The notes below the pieces were generated by a model. It did no database searches, had not been told where the DNA came from, and worked only from the letters and a program-made list of their open reading frames with translations. The translations under genes were made by a program, and so were the position numbers. Of a DNA stretch of 64,000 bases, positions 1-9,227 are shown piece after piece. This DNA comes from Levilactobacillus brevis (GTDB taxonomy: Bacteria; Bacillota; Bacilli; Lactobacillales; Lactobacillaceae), in contig CP032931.1 in NCBI GenBank assembly GCA_003666485.1, positions 2,170,001-2,234,000 on the forward strand, given 5' to 3'. Every line of letters starts with the position of its first letter. Position 1 is the stretch's first letter.

Positions 1-415
1 CGGTCGAAAAGCCGTTTTTCAACGGATAGGCCACGCCCACCCCGGTCAGGATGCCACCGAATAGCGCCGCCAACAACGAATTGTTAGAAATGTTGGCCAC
101 CGGGACCACGATGGCCAGCACCGAGGTCAACACGGCGACCATGATGGAGTAAATGGTGAAGCTACGGCCGACCTTGAACCAGCCCAGCAGGCCAATGGGG
201 ATGTTGAACAGCAAGATGAACCACCCGGTACTCAGGTGCACGCCCGTCATGGCTAACAGGGTGGAAATAATCTGAGAAATCCCATTGATTCCGGCACTAA
301 AAATCTTACCAGGCACTAAGAATTCATTCAGAGCAATCGCCGTAATCACGGCCGATCCGACTAAAATCATGAGATGTTTACCCAATTCTCGTTTATTTTT
401 TAATTTATTTCTCAT
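1..415 (-). CDS. YitT-family membrane protein, 3' end outside window
   Basis: The first 138 residues of a minus-strand protein are visible; the C-terminus lies beyond base 1. The start ATG (413-415) follows a GAGAGG ribosome binding site. The sequence begins MRNKLKNKRELGK and then shows four hydrophobic segments at about residues 16-33, 45-68, 74-92 and 105-125. Motifs such as FLVPGKIFSAGINGISQI and the glycine-rich segment GGILTGVGVAYPLKNG are typical of the YitT (DUF161) family of Firmicute integral membrane proteins. Family members usually carry a C-terminal DUF2179 domain, which would be in the missing part. The transport substrate of the family is not established. Divergent from the dipeptidase gene. 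Confidence 0.8.
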   Translation of the reverse strand, partial: MRNKLKNKRELGKHLMILVGSAVITAIALNEFLVPGKIFSAGINGISQIISTLLAMTGVHLSTGWFILLFNIPIGLLGWFKVGRSFTIYSIMVAVLTSVLAIVVPVANISNNSLLAALFGGILTGVGVAYPLKNGFST

Positions 416-831
416 TTTATCTGCCTCTCTCGGGAAAGTCATTTTACTTATTTAACCACATCCCCCCGCCGTTGACCAGCGATACCACGGGCTTGGCTGG
501 GTCAATTAACTGGCAAAACGCCGGAAAGCTTACATTTTTCCTGTATAAATATTTATTTTTATGAGAAATATAAACAAAATAATTAAAAACGCCCCCGAAA
601 TGAATCGTACTGAAACTAAACATGCTAAAATGGGCAATGAACGAGAGTGGGCCTACAGGCGATTAGCTGGCGAGCAGTCAGGCTGATTAGCGAATAATCC
701 CGGGTTGGGCGTGTTTGCTGATCAGTTTTAAGCGGAACCAGCTGCCTTTTGGTCCAAGTCTCAGCAAGATAAGTTCAGAAATACCAAATAGTTTGGACGT
801 TTTATCCCAAACCTTGAAAGGAGCGCTCCCA
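416..831. other. 416-nt gap upstream of the dipeptidase gene
   Basis: No convincing gene. The stretch 535-600 is AT-rich and could hold divergent promoters, but I could not fix -35/-10 boxes. A direct repeat GATTAGC occurs at 661-667 and 685-691. The dipeptidase frame is open back to a TTG at 715, but that extension has no family counterpart. I looked for a T-box or other leader and found no conserved core. Confidence 0.5.
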
Positions 832-2247
832 TTGAATTATTCCGCTTGTACCAGCATTTTAATTGGTCCCCAAGCCACGATGGACGGGTCGGTCATCATT
901 GGCCGTAACGAAGACGCCAAGGCCGCTTGGCCCAAACATTTCGTCGTTCACCCCGCCCAGACTGCGACCACCCCGCAACAATTCGTTAGCACGGATAACG
1001 GGTTTCACATGCCGTTGCCGCTGACGGCCGCCAAGTATACGGCGACCCCCGAATGGACCGATAAATTTGGTCTATTTGAAGAAGACGGCATCAATGAATA
1101 CGGTGTGGCCATGAGCGCCACCGAGAGTACCTACTCCAACGAGCGGGTCTTAGGCGCTGATCCACTGGTCAAGGACGGCATTGGCGAAGAAGCCATGGTC
1201 ACCGTCGTTCTCCCCTATGTCAAGACTGCACGTGAAGGGGTCAACCGCCTCGGCCAATTGGTCGAAACATACGGGACCTCGGAGTCCAACGGGATTCTCT
1301 TCGCCGACCAGCAGGAAGCTTGGTACCTGGAAACGGGGGCCGGCCACTACTGGGTCGCCCAACGCATTCCGGCCAACGGATACGCCGTGGTGGCCAATCA
1401 AATGGCGATTCAGGCCATTGACTTCCACGATGCCGACAACTTCCTGTTTGCCCATAATCTACGGGCCTTCGTGGCGGAGAATCATTTGAATCCGCACAGT
1501 GACCGCTTCATTTGGCGCGACATCTTCGGCACGCAGGATCAATCCGATCTGTACTATAATACGCCGCGGGTCTGGTACGGCCAACGACGGTTCACCCCAC
1601 AGGTCGCTCAGCAACCGCAATCATTTGATCTACCATTTATTCAGTATGCTGACCGCTTATTGTCCGTGGATGACGCTCAGGGCTACCTCAGCAGTCATTT
1701 CGAAGACACGCCCTACGATCCCGTGGGTTCTGGCAGTGAGGCCGACCGCAAACGTTTCCGGCCTATCAGTCTAGCCAAGACGCAAGAATCGCACGTCCTG
1801 CAGTTACGACCAGACATGGACCCCAGTCTCGCTGGTATCCAGTGGTTAGCCATGGGTGTGGCGGCCCAGAGTGTCTACGTACCGTTTTACGCGGGTATTG
1901 ACGAAACGCCGGCCGCCTACCATCTGGGCGAAGAGACCTACGACAGCCAGTCGGCCTACTGGGTCTACAAGCTCGTCAGTGTCTTATTAGACGCCCACTA
2001 CCACGACGCCTGGCCAACCGTGAGCGCCGTGCAAAAGGACTTGCGCATCGCCTTCAAGCAATCCGTGAAGCAAACGGATGCCGTGGGTCAGCGACTGTCC
2101 GGTATCGAACTGAACCATTACTTAACGCAACAGGCCGCGACCAACGCCGCATTGGGAATTCGACGTTATCGTGAGCTGGCGGCGACCTTGATCACGCAGG
2201 CCACCGACTTGGGCCCATTGAACTATCACCAGGACCTCAACTTATAA
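832..2247 (+). CDS. pepD: C69-family dipeptidase (PepD type)
   Basis: Cytoplasmic dipeptidase of the N-terminal nucleophile class (MEROPS C69), which releases amino acids from dipeptides taken up during growth on peptides. The TTG start at 832 is chosen over the open frame back to 715 because AAAGGAG (817-823) sits 8 nt upstream and the protein then begins MNYSACTSILIG. This puts the nucleophile at Cys6, as in lactobacillus PepD enzymes, and gives the usual length (471 aa). The family signature GSVIIGRNEDAK follows at about residues 20-31. The antiporter gene begins 56 nt downstream with no terminator between, so the pair may be co-transcribed, linking peptide breakdown to amino acid exchange (inference). 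Confidence 0.93.
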   Translation: MNYSACTSILIGPQATMDGSVIIGRNEDAKAAWPKHFVVHPAQTATTPQQFVSTDNGFHMPLPLTAAKYTATPEWTDKFGLFEEDGINEYGVAMSATESTYSNERVLGADPLVKDGIGEEAMVTVVLPYVKTAREGVNRLGQLVETYGTSESNGILFADQQEAWYLETGAGHYWVAQRIPANGYAVVANQMAIQAIDFHDADNFLFAHNLRAFVAENHLNPHSDRFIWRDIFGTQDQSDLYYNTPRVWYGQRRFTPQVAQQPQSFDLPFIQYADRLLSVDDAQGYLSSHFEDTPYDPVGSGSEADRKRFRPISLAKTQESHVLQLRPDMDPSLAGIQWLAMGVAAQSVYVPFYAGIDETPAAYHLGEETYDSQSAYWVYKLVSVLLDAHYHDAWPTVSAVQKDLRIAFKQSVKQTDAVGQRLSGIELNHYLTQQAATNAALGIRRYRELAATLITQATDLGPLNYHQDLNL

Positions 2248-2303
2248 CTACGGCTGAGATTAGCCACCACGACTAGTCTCCACCAATTTTGGGAGATAAA
2301 AAA

Positions 2304-3815
2304 ATGAATAAGCAAAAAAAGATCGGCTTGTTTAGCCTGATCTTAATGATTTTCACGGCCATTTACGGCTTCGCCAATACGACGGTCGCCTATGACCAAA
2401 TGGGCTATGCCAGTATCATTTGGTACGTCTTAGCGGCCCTTCTGTTCTTCTTGCCTAGCGCCTTGATGCTGGCGGAATACGGGTCATCGTTTAAGGAGGC
2501 TAAGGGGGGCATCTACTCCTGGTTAGCCGGCTCGATCGGTGAAAAATGGGCCTTCATTGGGACCTTCATCTGGCTGTCCTCATGGATCATCTGGATGTTG
2601 TCGACCTCGACTAAAGTCTGGATTCCGCTGTCCACGCTGATTTCCGGTTCTGACCAAACACAGACTTGGTCCTTTCTCGGCCTGAGCTCCACGCAAACGG
2701 TCGGCCTGCTGGGAATCTTCTGGATCCTGGCAGTCACCTTCTTTGCCACGCGCGGGGTCAACTCCATCGCCAAGATTTCTTCATTAGGCGGTATCTTCGT
2801 GATGGTCCTGACCGGCGTCTTCTTCGTCGCCAGCATCGTCATCGTGATTTTAAATCACGGCCAACTGGCTGAACCCATCAACGGGATCCACAGCTTCATC
2901 GCCTCACCGAACCCGCAATTCTCATCCCCAATGGCCCTATTGTCCTTCGTGACGTACGCGGTCTTTGCCTACGCCGGGATGGAATCCATGGGTGGCATCA
3001 CCGATAGTATGGACAAGCCAGAAAAGACCTTCCCCAAGGGACTGATCATTTCAACGATTGCCATTACCATCATGTATTCCCTGTCGATCTTCCTTTGGGG
3101 GATCAGCACCAACTGGAGCCAGGTCTTGGGCAAGAGCCAAGTCAACCTGGGAAATATCACCTACGTTTTGATGAACAACTTAGGGTTAGTCTTGGGTAAA
3201 GCCATGGGATTGACCGGTGCCGCTTCTGTCACGATGGGCCACGTCTTAGCCCGGTTGACCGGGTTGAGCATGTTCATGGCTTACCTGGGATCATTCTTCG
3301 TGTTGGTTTACTCACCACTGAAGTCCTTCATCGTCGGCTCTTCACCAAAGCTGTGGCCGGCTAAAATGACCAAGTTGAACAAGGCTGGCATGCCCGGCTT
3401 TGCCATGTGGGTCCAAGCCATCGTGGTCGCCGTCTTCATCTTCTTGGTAGCCTTCGGGGGCAACGCAGCCAACCAGTTCTACTTGATCTTGACGGACATG
3501 GGGAACGTGTCCACGTCCTTCCCGTACCTCTTCTTGATTGGTGCCTTTCCGTTCTTCAAACGCCGGACTGATCTGGAACGGCCATTTGTCATCTTCAAGA
3601 GTCGTCTGTGGACCAACGTCATCGTAACGGTCGTCCTCATCATCTTGGTCGGCGGTATCGGCTTCACCTGCCTGCAACCAATCTTGGATCACGACTACAT
3701 GACGGCCTTCTGGACCATCATCGGCCCAATCTTCTTCGGGGCCGTGGCGTGGATCTTCTACCACAACGCCCAAAAGCGTTCGGCTAAGGAAGAAACACCC
3801 GCTAACGAAAACTAA
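2304..3815 (+). CDS. yjeM: YjeM-type amino acid permease / antiporter (APC superfamily)
   Basis: A 503-residue integral membrane transporter with about 12 hydrophobic segments. From memory it resembles E. coli YjeM along its whole length: the start motif LILMIFTAIYGFAN, the GGIYSWL loop near residue 75, IFLWGISTNWSQVL, SLF/YSPLK in the middle and RPFVIFK near residue 430. YjeM belongs to the glutamate:GABA antiporter-like branch of the APC superfamily; its substrate is not firmly known, so amino acid exchange is a family-level call. The ATG at 2304 is preferred over the upstream TTG at 2289 because GGGAG (2291-2295) lies between them at the right spacing. A strong terminator follows the stop. 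Confidence 0.88.
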   Translation: MNKQKKIGLFSLILMIFTAIYGFANTTVAYDQMGYASIIWYVLAALLFFLPSALMLAEYGSSFKEAKGGIYSWLAGSIGEKWAFIGTFIWLSSWIIWMLSTSTKVWIPLSTLISGSDQTQTWSFLGLSSTQTVGLLGIFWILAVTFFATRGVNSIAKISSLGGIFVMVLTGVFFVASIVIVILNHGQLAEPINGIHSFIASPNPQFSSPMALLSFVTYAVFAYAGMESMGGITDSMDKPEKTFPKGLIISTIAITIMYSLSIFLWGISTNWSQVLGKSQVNLGNITYVLMNNLGLVLGKAMGLTGAASVTMGHVLARLTGLSMFMAYLGSFFVLVYSPLKSFIVGSSPKLWPAKMTKLNKAGMPGFAMWVQAIVVAVFIFLVAFGGNAANQFYLILTDMGNVSTSFPYLFLIGAFPFFKRRTDLERPFVIFKSRLWTNVIVTVVLIILVGGIGFTCLQPILDHDYMTAFWTIIGPIFFGAVAWIFYHNAQKRSAKEETPANEN

Positions 3816-3833
3816 GCACGCACGATCATTTCG

Positions 3834-3865
3834 GGAAACCTTTAATCTTAAGGTTTCCTTTTTTG
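3834..3865 (+). terminator. Intrinsic terminator after yjeM
   Basis: A 9-bp stem GGAAACCTT/AAGGTTTCC (3834-3842 with 3850-3858), 7-nt loop, then a T tract. It closes the pepD-yjeM unit. Confidence 0.9.
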
Positions 3866-3967
3866 TTGGACAATAGTTTGCACGTTAAGCCATTTATCTG
3901 ATACGCTTGATTGGCTCTTGGCAAAAATCTTCGGTAACATGAGCAGTAACAGGAGGGGGAGATCAGT

Positions 3968-4903
3968 ATGCGAAACCTGTTGAAATGGGGTTGGGGAACC
4001 CTACTTATTTTTGGTGTCTTGCTCGCGGGATGCACCGCGATCGACGGCCAGCGATCGGTCGCCCACAGTCGGGTGCGCACCCGCAAAGTGACCCGTTTGG
4101 ATCGGGTCAAGGTCAACCGAACACGGGCTAAGAAGAGCCAAACGCGGTTACATCAGGTCGGCTACACCACGCCCACACTATTCATGCATGGGTTTGGCGG
4201 CAATGCCGGCTCGACCAATCACTTAATTGATGAGGCGCAAGCGGACGGCTATGCTAACCGGACGCTCCTGGCGACGGTCAGTCCCAACGGTCACGTCACT
4301 TGGAGTGGGACCTGGCCTAAGGGCACCCGCCACCCGGAAGTGCAGATCGTCTTTCAGGACAACCGTAACCGTAATTACCACCAGGACGCCCGCTGGCTCA
4401 AACGCGTCATCAAGCAGCTTCAGCGGCGTTATGGCATCACCAAATTCAATTACGTCGGGCACTCGATGGGCAATACGGATATCATGATGTACGAAACGCT
4501 ATTCGGTCAACGCAAACGCTTGCCACAGCTCCAAAAGTACGTTGCTATTGCCCCACCAATGCTGGGTAACATTGTCATGAATCCCTGGTCAGTCCACACG
4601 ACTAACGCGGCCAATGGTCGTCCCAGCCGTTTCTCACCGACTTTCCAGCAACTTGTCAATCATCGGCAGAACATTCCCAACAATCAGCTCCAGGTCCTCA
4701 GTATTTACGGTGACTTAGGCAACGGCGCCAACACTGACGGCACCATTTCAGTTGCTTCCGCCCGCGCACTCAAGTACCTGGTCGGCAGCCGTGCGAAGTC
4801 CTTTAAGGAAATTGAGCTCACCGGCGATGACGCCGCCCACGGCGCTCTACCACGGCGGAACCCTGAAGTTGTACAGGATATGGAAGAGTTTTTGTGGGGG
4901 TAG
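3968..4903 (+). CDS. DUF915-family alpha/beta hydrolase, probable lipoprotein
   Basis: A 311-residue alpha/beta-hydrolase of the DUF915 cell-surface hydrolase family common in lactobacilli. The N-terminus is a lipoprotein-type signal: MRNLLKW, a hydrophobic stretch, and the lipobox LLAGC with the acylated Cys at residue 22. A basic linker (about 30-60) precedes the catalytic domain. Visible catalytic features are the oxyanion motif HGFGG (about residue 74), the nucleophile elbow GHSMG with Ser166, and a late His in DDAAHGALP. The substrate is unknown; esterase or lipase activity on an extracellular ester is the family expectation. An AGGAGGGGGAG ribosome binding site (from 3949) supports the start. 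A terminator follows at 4935-4966. Confidence 0.87.
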   Translation: MRNLLKWGWGTLLIFGVLLAGCTAIDGQRSVAHSRVRTRKVTRLDRVKVNRTRAKKSQTRLHQVGYTTPTLFMHGFGGNAGSTNHLIDEAQADGYANRTLLATVSPNGHVTWSGTWPKGTRHPEVQIVFQDNRNRNYHQDARWLKRVIKQLQRRYGITKFNYVGHSMGNTDIMMYETLFGQRKRLPQLQKYVAIAPPMLGNIVMNPWSVHTTNAANGRPSRFSPTFQQLVNHRQNIPNNQLQVLSIYGDLGNGANTDGTISVASARALKYLVGSRAKSFKEIELTGDDAAHGALPRRNPEVVQDMEEFLWG

Positions 4904-4934
4904 TTGTTTAGCTCGTATTATGGTATACGAAAGG

Positions 4935-4966
4935 CCCACCAGCAAATCAATGCTGGTGGGTTTTTG
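4935..4966 (+). terminator. Intrinsic terminator after the DUF915 hydrolase
   Basis: A perfect 10-bp stem CCCACCAGCA/TGCTGGTGGG with a 6-nt loop followed by TTTTTG. It separates the hydrolase gene from the CRISPR array 19 nt further on. Confidence 0.92.
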
Positions 4967-4984
4967 TACTGAAAATTATTTTTT

Positions 4985-5378
4985 AGAATACCCCCACACC
5001 TGTGGGGAATACATAAAAGCCCAGTTAAGGGCAGTTCAACGCGGGGGATCACCCCCACACCTGTGGGGAATACGGAAACCCGCCGCTTTCCAGTGTTTGT
5101 TGCAGAGGATCACCCCCACACCTGTGGGGAATACTTTTGAAGAAGTCAATAATCTATTAGACGTTGAGGATCACCCCCACACCTGTGGGGAATACTGACT
5201 AGCATGGGTGACATGCATGGCACGAGCAGGATCACCCCCACACCTGTGGGGAATACTAAATGAAAATTGAACTGAAAAATCAGCTACTGGGATCACCCCC
5301 ACACCTGTGGGGAATACTCATTATCACGCTGGTAATCACGATTTACCCGAGGATCACCCCCACACCTGTGGGGAATAC
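4985..5378 (-). CRISPR. Type I-E-like CRISPR array, 7 repeats and 6 spacers, no cas genes
   Basis: Seven 28-nt repeats start at 4985, 5046, 5107, 5168, 5229, 5290 and 5351. They are separated by six unique spacers of exactly 33 nt (5013-5045, 5074-5106, 5135-5167, 5196-5228, 5257-5289, 5318-5350), giving a 61-nt period. Repeats 2-7 are identical and begin GGATCACCCCC on the plus strand. On the minus strand they begin GTATTCCCCAC, carry a short palindrome and end GTGATCC, the class seen in type I-E systems of lactobacilli and comparable to the E. coli repeat. The first repeat (4985-5012) differs at three of its first five bases, marking the old, trailer end. Transcription is therefore from the right, on the minus strand. 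No cas gene lies anywhere else in the window. Confidence 0.96.
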
Positions 5379-5575
5379 ACTAAACAAACGCCGCCACACC
5401 GGGATCCTGAAATTGGAAAAGTCTGGTTTTCATTTAACTTGAATTTAGCATACACTAGCTGCCTGACTTTGGCAATCCATTTTCTAGGACCAAAAAGGCG
5501 CTTGGAAAAACAGCCAAACGCATTAGTATCTCTTAACTTAAATTGTTGAAATGCGGAACAAAAGGCCACCTGGTT
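5379..5575 (-). promoter_or_regulatory. Putative CRISPR leader between kup and the array
   Basis: The 197 nt on the leader side of the array, deduced from repeat orientation and from the degenerate repeat lying at the opposite end. No clear promoter or terminator hairpin is visible between the kup stop and the first repeat, so kup transcripts could run into the array in the crRNA-sense direction. A 71-codon open frame on the minus strand here runs into the repeat and resembles no Cas protein I know. Confidence 0.5.
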
Positions 5576-7570
5576 TCACTCACGCCGTTTCAAACTCCGG
5601 TCCGGATGCTGGCCGATAAACAGCGGTACCCGTTCCTCGACGACATCGCTGAAGGCTAAGCCGTACCAGCGTTGTGGCGATAGCGAGATTCGTTGTAGCA
5701 ATAGCCGACCACCAATCAACAGGCGGTCTAACACTGGCAAGTCCTCTTGGGCACCCAGGTCTTGGAACTGTTGATTCAACATAACAAACTTAAAGTTCCC
5801 CACCCGGCGACCTGGAATACTGGAGTAGCGTGGCGTTTGATCATCCAACGCCCCTGTCTTCAGCAAATCATTAACGATTTGGCGCAAGTAGACATTTAAT
5901 CTTTGAGGTTTCTTGAATCCCAGGTACAACTGCACGTCCATGACACTGCGAGCCAGCTGTTGCACCGTATAAGAACATTCATAAGGCGTGTCCGTCTCAT
6001 TGACCGTGACGAACCAGTAGACCTTGGCGCGCTTGGGTTGCTGGTCTAGAATCGAATAGACCGTCGCCCGTTTCACAGCGTAGTCGCGACCCACATGGCC
6101 GATGTACACCAGGTTCGTGGCAAACGACGGTACTTGATCATCTTGGCTCAGCGCGGCCAACTGCGGTACGAAGTCCAGTAATGACACGTTTTCCGTATTG
6201 GCCAAATGCGCATCCCGCCGCAAGTTACCCACGTGCCAGAAGACCATGACCGTGAGAATCGCCAGCGTGAGCAAGACGGTCACGTACCCGCCGTGGATAA
6301 ATTTAGCCAGACTGGCCAGCAAGAAAAGACTCTCCAAGAGGCCAAAGGCGACGACGTAAATATTGGCCAGAACCCGGTGCCCGCGCTGCCGGAGAAAGGC
6401 GTGCAATAACAGCGTGGTCATCAGCATGGTGATCGTAATCGCTAGGCCGTAAGCCGCCTCCATGTGACTCGACGTCTGGAAGTACCAGACGATGGACAAC
6501 GTAATCCCACACAACAACCAGTTCACGGCACCCACGTACAACTGACTCTTGACGTTGCCGGGAAATTTGATGCGTAACCGTGGCAAAAGTTTCAAGCCAA
6601 TGGCCTCGTGAACCAGCGTATAAGACCCGGTGATCAACGCCTGCGACGCAATGATAGCGGCGATGGTGGCAATCACAATGGCGAACATCCGCCAGTGCAC
6701 CGGCACCATGGCATAAAACGGATTGAGTGGGTGCATCCCCGCAATCAAGGCACCGTGTTGAATCACCCAAGCACCCTGGCCCAGATAACTCAGCATCAGC
6801 ATCGCGTAGACAAACGGCCAGGTGCCATAAATATTTCGTTTGCCTACTTGACCCATGTCCGAATAAAGTGCCTCGGCCCCGGTGGTCGCCAGGAAGATAC
6901 TGCCCAGGATAAAAATGCCTTGGCGGTTCTCAGGACTCAACAAAAATTGGACTGCGTAGACTGGTGATAAGGCCCGTAGCATTAACGGCACCTGAACCAG
7001 ATTGTGCAACCCGACCAGGCCGATAAACGTAAACCAAATCAACATCAATGGGCCAAACGACCAGCCAATCAGTTGCGTACCGAAACGTTGAACGAGAAAC
7101 AGAATCAGTAAAATGCCGGTCACAACCAGCAAGACCCAGCTTTGCGACGTACTAAAATGCAATGGCCCCACAACTTGGCCCTTTAACCCTTCAATCGCCG
7201 AGGTGACCGTCACGGCTGGGGTCAACGTCCCGTCCGCCAGAATCGCCGCACCACCGACCAAGGCAGGCACGATCAACCATTTGGCCTGGTTACGGACCAA
7301 GGCATACAGCGCAAAAATCCCGCCCTCATCGCGGTTATCTGCCCGCATGGCCAGTAAAATATATTTCAACGTCGTAATCAACATCAGGGTCCAAAAGATC
7401 AAAGAGATGCTCCCCAGCATCATCGGCGCCAATTCGGTGGGTTTCTGTGGCCCGGCCGCACCGATAATTGCGTTCATGACGTACAGCGGCGAGGTGCCAA
7501 TATCCCCGTAAACGATGCCTAGGGTAATGATCATCCCTAATCCTGATAGCGTTCGTGTCGTGGTTTTCAT
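5576..7570 (-). CDS. kup: KUP-type potassium uptake protein
   Basis: A 664-residue K+ transporter of the KUP/HAK/KT family, importing K+ driven by the proton gradient across the cytoplasmic membrane. The signature GDIGTSPLY falls at residues 22-30 in the first membrane segment. About 12 hydrophobic segments span roughly residues 10-440, followed by a cytoplasmic C-terminal domain of about 220 residues, which is the usual layout and length. The start at 7570 ([12 protein letters not shown]) is chosen because AAAGGGGG stands 9 nt upstream; the open frame reaches back to 7630. It is divergent from the XRE regulator gene. I saw no c-di-AMP riboswitch core in the 170-nt upstream gap. Confidence 0.94.
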   Translation of the reverse strand: MKTTTRTLSGLGMIITLGIVYGDIGTSPLYVMNAIIGAAGPQKPTELAPMMLGSISLIFWTLMLITTLKYILLAMRADNRDEGGIFALYALVRNQAKWLIVPALVGGAAILADGTLTPAVTVTSAIEGLKGQVVGPLHFSTSQSWVLLVVTGILLILFLVQRFGTQLIGWSFGPLMLIWFTFIGLVGLHNLVQVPLMLRALSPVYAVQFLLSPENRQGIFILGSIFLATTGAEALYSDMGQVGKRNIYGTWPFVYAMLMLSYLGQGAWVIQHGALIAGMHPLNPFYAMVPVHWRMFAIVIATIAAIIASQALITGSYTLVHEAIGLKLLPRLRIKFPGNVKSQLYVGAVNWLLCGITLSIVWYFQTSSHMEAAYGLAITITMLMTTLLLHAFLRQRGHRVLANIYVVAFGLLESLFLLASLAKFIHGGYVTVLLTLAILTVMVFWHVGNLRRDAHLANTENVSLLDFVPQLAALSQDDQVPSFATNLVYIGHVGRDYAVKRATVYSILDQQPKRAKVYWFVTVNETDTPYECSYTVQQLARSVMDVQLYLGFKKPQRLNVYLRQIVNDLLKTGALDDQTPRYSSIPGRRVGNFKFVMLNQQFQDLGAQEDLPVLDRLLIGGRLLLQRISLSPQRWYGLAFSDVVEERVPLFIGQHPDRSLKRRE

Positions 7571-7742
7571 GGCTTGCGTCCCCCTTTGGATTCTGGCACC
7601 CATGATACCCATTCCCGACAACATTGCCAACGAATACGCCGTGATTTAGTAAGTCATTAACCGAATTAAGGGGTAACACGATAGTTCTAGGCGAACACCC
7701 CCTTTCTCTGGTATCATCAAGGATAACTTAGGGGGGACGAAC

Positions 7743-8564
7743 ATGGACAATCAGTTGGGGACGATTTTAAAGGAAACGCGCTTACAGCAGCATCTGTCGC
7801 AGCAGGCAGTGGCCACGGGTATTTGTGCGCAATCAATGTTGTCAGCCATCGAGACGGGGCAGGCCACACCGAATGCCAAATTATTGATTCAGTTGTGTCA
7901 GCGGCTAAATATTAGTTTGAACGCCATTTCCTTGGCACACGATTTTGATGTCAGTAACCGGGAAAATTTCAACACCCGCGTCAGTGACCTGTGCGCGCAG
8001 CACGACTACCGGCAATTACGCGATTATCTGAACAGTGAAGCCGTCCTGTCCGCAATTGAAACGGCAGATCAAACGCAGGCCTATTACTATTACCTGGGCG
8101 TTACTGACTTTCAGCTGGGCAGTCTGACCGCGGCCCAACAAAATTTCCGCCTCGCGCTCGCCAGTGCGGCAACCAAACGACCTACGGCGTTGACACGACT
8201 CTGTTACGGCTCACTAGGGCTGGTCGCCGCTTGCGAACAAAAACGACAAACGGCCACGACCGCTATTCAAGCAGCCCTGGCCTACCTTGATGAAACACCC
8301 TATGAGGAAAATCTCAACTGTCTCTTTTATTTGGCCGCCTATGCCCATGAAAAACTGGGAGATTCTGCCATTGCGGCGACCTATCTGAATCAAGGCATCG
8401 CTTTTGCCAGTGACCACAACTCTCACTACATGCTGGCCAACGACTACCACTTGTTGGCGCTGTTAAGTACGCACGCGGCAACCCCCACGTCGCCACTGAT
8501 GGCCAAGCAATACGAAACCATGTTAACGACCCTATTTCACGAAAAAGTCTACGACGACTTTTAA
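7743..8564 (+). CDS. XRE-type HTH regulator with TPR-like C-terminal domain
   Basis: A 273-residue regulator. Residues about 5-60 form an XRE helix-turn-helix (LGTILKETRLQQHLSQQAVA, then SMLSAIETGQATPN). The rest is alpha-helical with TPR-like pairs, for example AYYYYLGVTDFQLGSLTAAQQNF and LFYLAAYAHEKLGDSAIAATYLNQG. This layout matches the Rgg/PlcR-like (RRNPP-like) regulators of Firmicutes, many of which bind a short peptide. No obvious peptide pheromone gene is visible nearby, so the ligand is unknown. The start has an AGGGGGG ribosome binding site. It converges with the small membrane-protein gene, with 3 nt between the two stop codons, so their 3' ends may interfere. Confidence 0.82.
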   Translation: MDNQLGTILKETRLQQHLSQQAVATGICAQSMLSAIETGQATPNAKLLIQLCQRLNISLNAISLAHDFDVSNRENFNTRVSDLCAQHDYRQLRDYLNSEAVLSAIETADQTQAYYYYLGVTDFQLGSLTAAQQNFRLALASAATKRPTALTRLCYGSLGLVAACEQKRQTATTAIQAALAYLDETPYEENLNCLFYLAAYAHEKLGDSAIAATYLNQGIAFASDHNSHYMLANDYHLLALLSTHAATPTSPLMAKQYETMLTTLFHEKVYDDF

Positions 8565-8567
8565 CTT

Positions 8568-8852
8568 TCAAGGAATCAACCGGTGTCTGAGTTCTAGCAA
8601 GGTAAATAACGCCACACTCCCACCCAGCCAAACTAGGCTCATTCCCTGATTTAAGGTCTGCCCACTCACTTGACCGGCCGTTCGGCTAAGGTGATAGAAA
8701 ACTAGACCAAAGACGCGTAAATTCATTACAGCGGCGGGCCCCATGCGAATCGTCGCGTAGGCGGCCGAAATCACGACTGACAGTAGGCCCGCTATCACAC
8801 ACAAGCTGATCAGACTTTCCAAACACCAACGCCGCGCATTTACCTTAAACAT
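8568..8852 (-). CDS. Small two-helix membrane protein, function unknown
   Basis: A 94-residue protein with two clear hydrophobic segments, about residues 11-33 (LESLISLCVIAGLLSVVISA) and 70-86 (GMSLVWLGGSVALFTLL), joined by a loop containing RTAGQVSGQTLNQ. The C-terminus LLELRHRLIP is basic. AGAGGGGG lies 8 nt before the ATG, which supports a real gene. I recognise no family. It ends 3 nt from the stop of the convergent XRE/TPR regulator. A functional link with that regulator is possible but has no direct support. Confidence 0.65.
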   Translation of the reverse strand: MFKVNARRWCLESLISLCVIAGLLSVVISAAYATIRMGPAAVMNLRVFGLVFYHLSRTAGQVSGQTLNQGMSLVWLGGSVALFTLLELRHRLIP

Positions 8853-8955
8853 GATGGTACCCCCTCTTTTAGCGGTAATCCTAGCACAGACCGCCCTAAG
8901 CAGTGACCCTCACAACCAAGTTAGGGCACATGATTAACTAAAATGCGGTTAAAAA

Positions 8956-8990
8956 AATCACCCGCCATTCCTGCGAATGGGCGAGTGATT
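8956..8990. terminator. Terminator-like hairpin in the gap before the YhgE gene
   Basis: An imperfect 14-15 bp stem (8956-8970 with 8975-8990, 4-nt loop) with seven As on its left and TTTT on its right. It could act on both strands; the longer T tract is on the minus strand, where no gene lies immediately upstream. Confidence 0.6.
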
Positions 8991-9183
8991 TTGATTCCAT
9001 GGTTTTATAATTTTTTTATGCTCGCAAAAAACACGGTTACTCAATATCACCTTGACCACATCTATTCCGCCATTCCACGAAAAAAATTAACTGGCCAAAT
9101 GCCCAGTCAAATAAGACTTGGCTAACAGTTCATCAAAAATAAATCTTGCAATCTAAAACCTAGACGAGTAAGCTCCAAAGTAT

Positions 9184-9207
9184 GGCTGAATTTTCAGCCT
9201 GTTTTTT
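9184..9207 (+). terminator. Orphan plus-strand terminator
   Basis: Stem GGCTGA/TCAGCC with loop ATTT, followed by TGTTTTTTAA. No plus-strand gene lies between 8990 and this site, so it may end a short untranslated transcript. Confidence 0.55.
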
Positions 9208-9227
9208 AACGCAATTGCGACATGCCC

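Noticed and set aside
715-831. 39-residue N-terminal extension of the dipeptidase
   Set aside because: A better ribosome binding site and the family start place translation at the TTG at 832; the extension would bury the nucleophile Cys6.
430-831. T-box leader before the dipeptidase-antiporter pair
   Set aside because: No T-box core (TGGNACCGCG) or specifier stem could be found.
4752-5442. Plus-strand frames reading repeated DHPHTCGEY or ITPTPVGNT peptides
   Set aside because: These are translations of the CRISPR repeats, not proteins.
5354-5569. 71-codon minus-strand frame next to the CRISPR array, considered as a cas2 remnant
   Set aside because: It runs into the repeat, has no Cas2 motif and no ribosome binding site; it is only an open stretch in the leader.
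7571-7742. c-di-AMP riboswitch before kup
   Set aside because: The gap is short and the conserved ydaO core is not visible.
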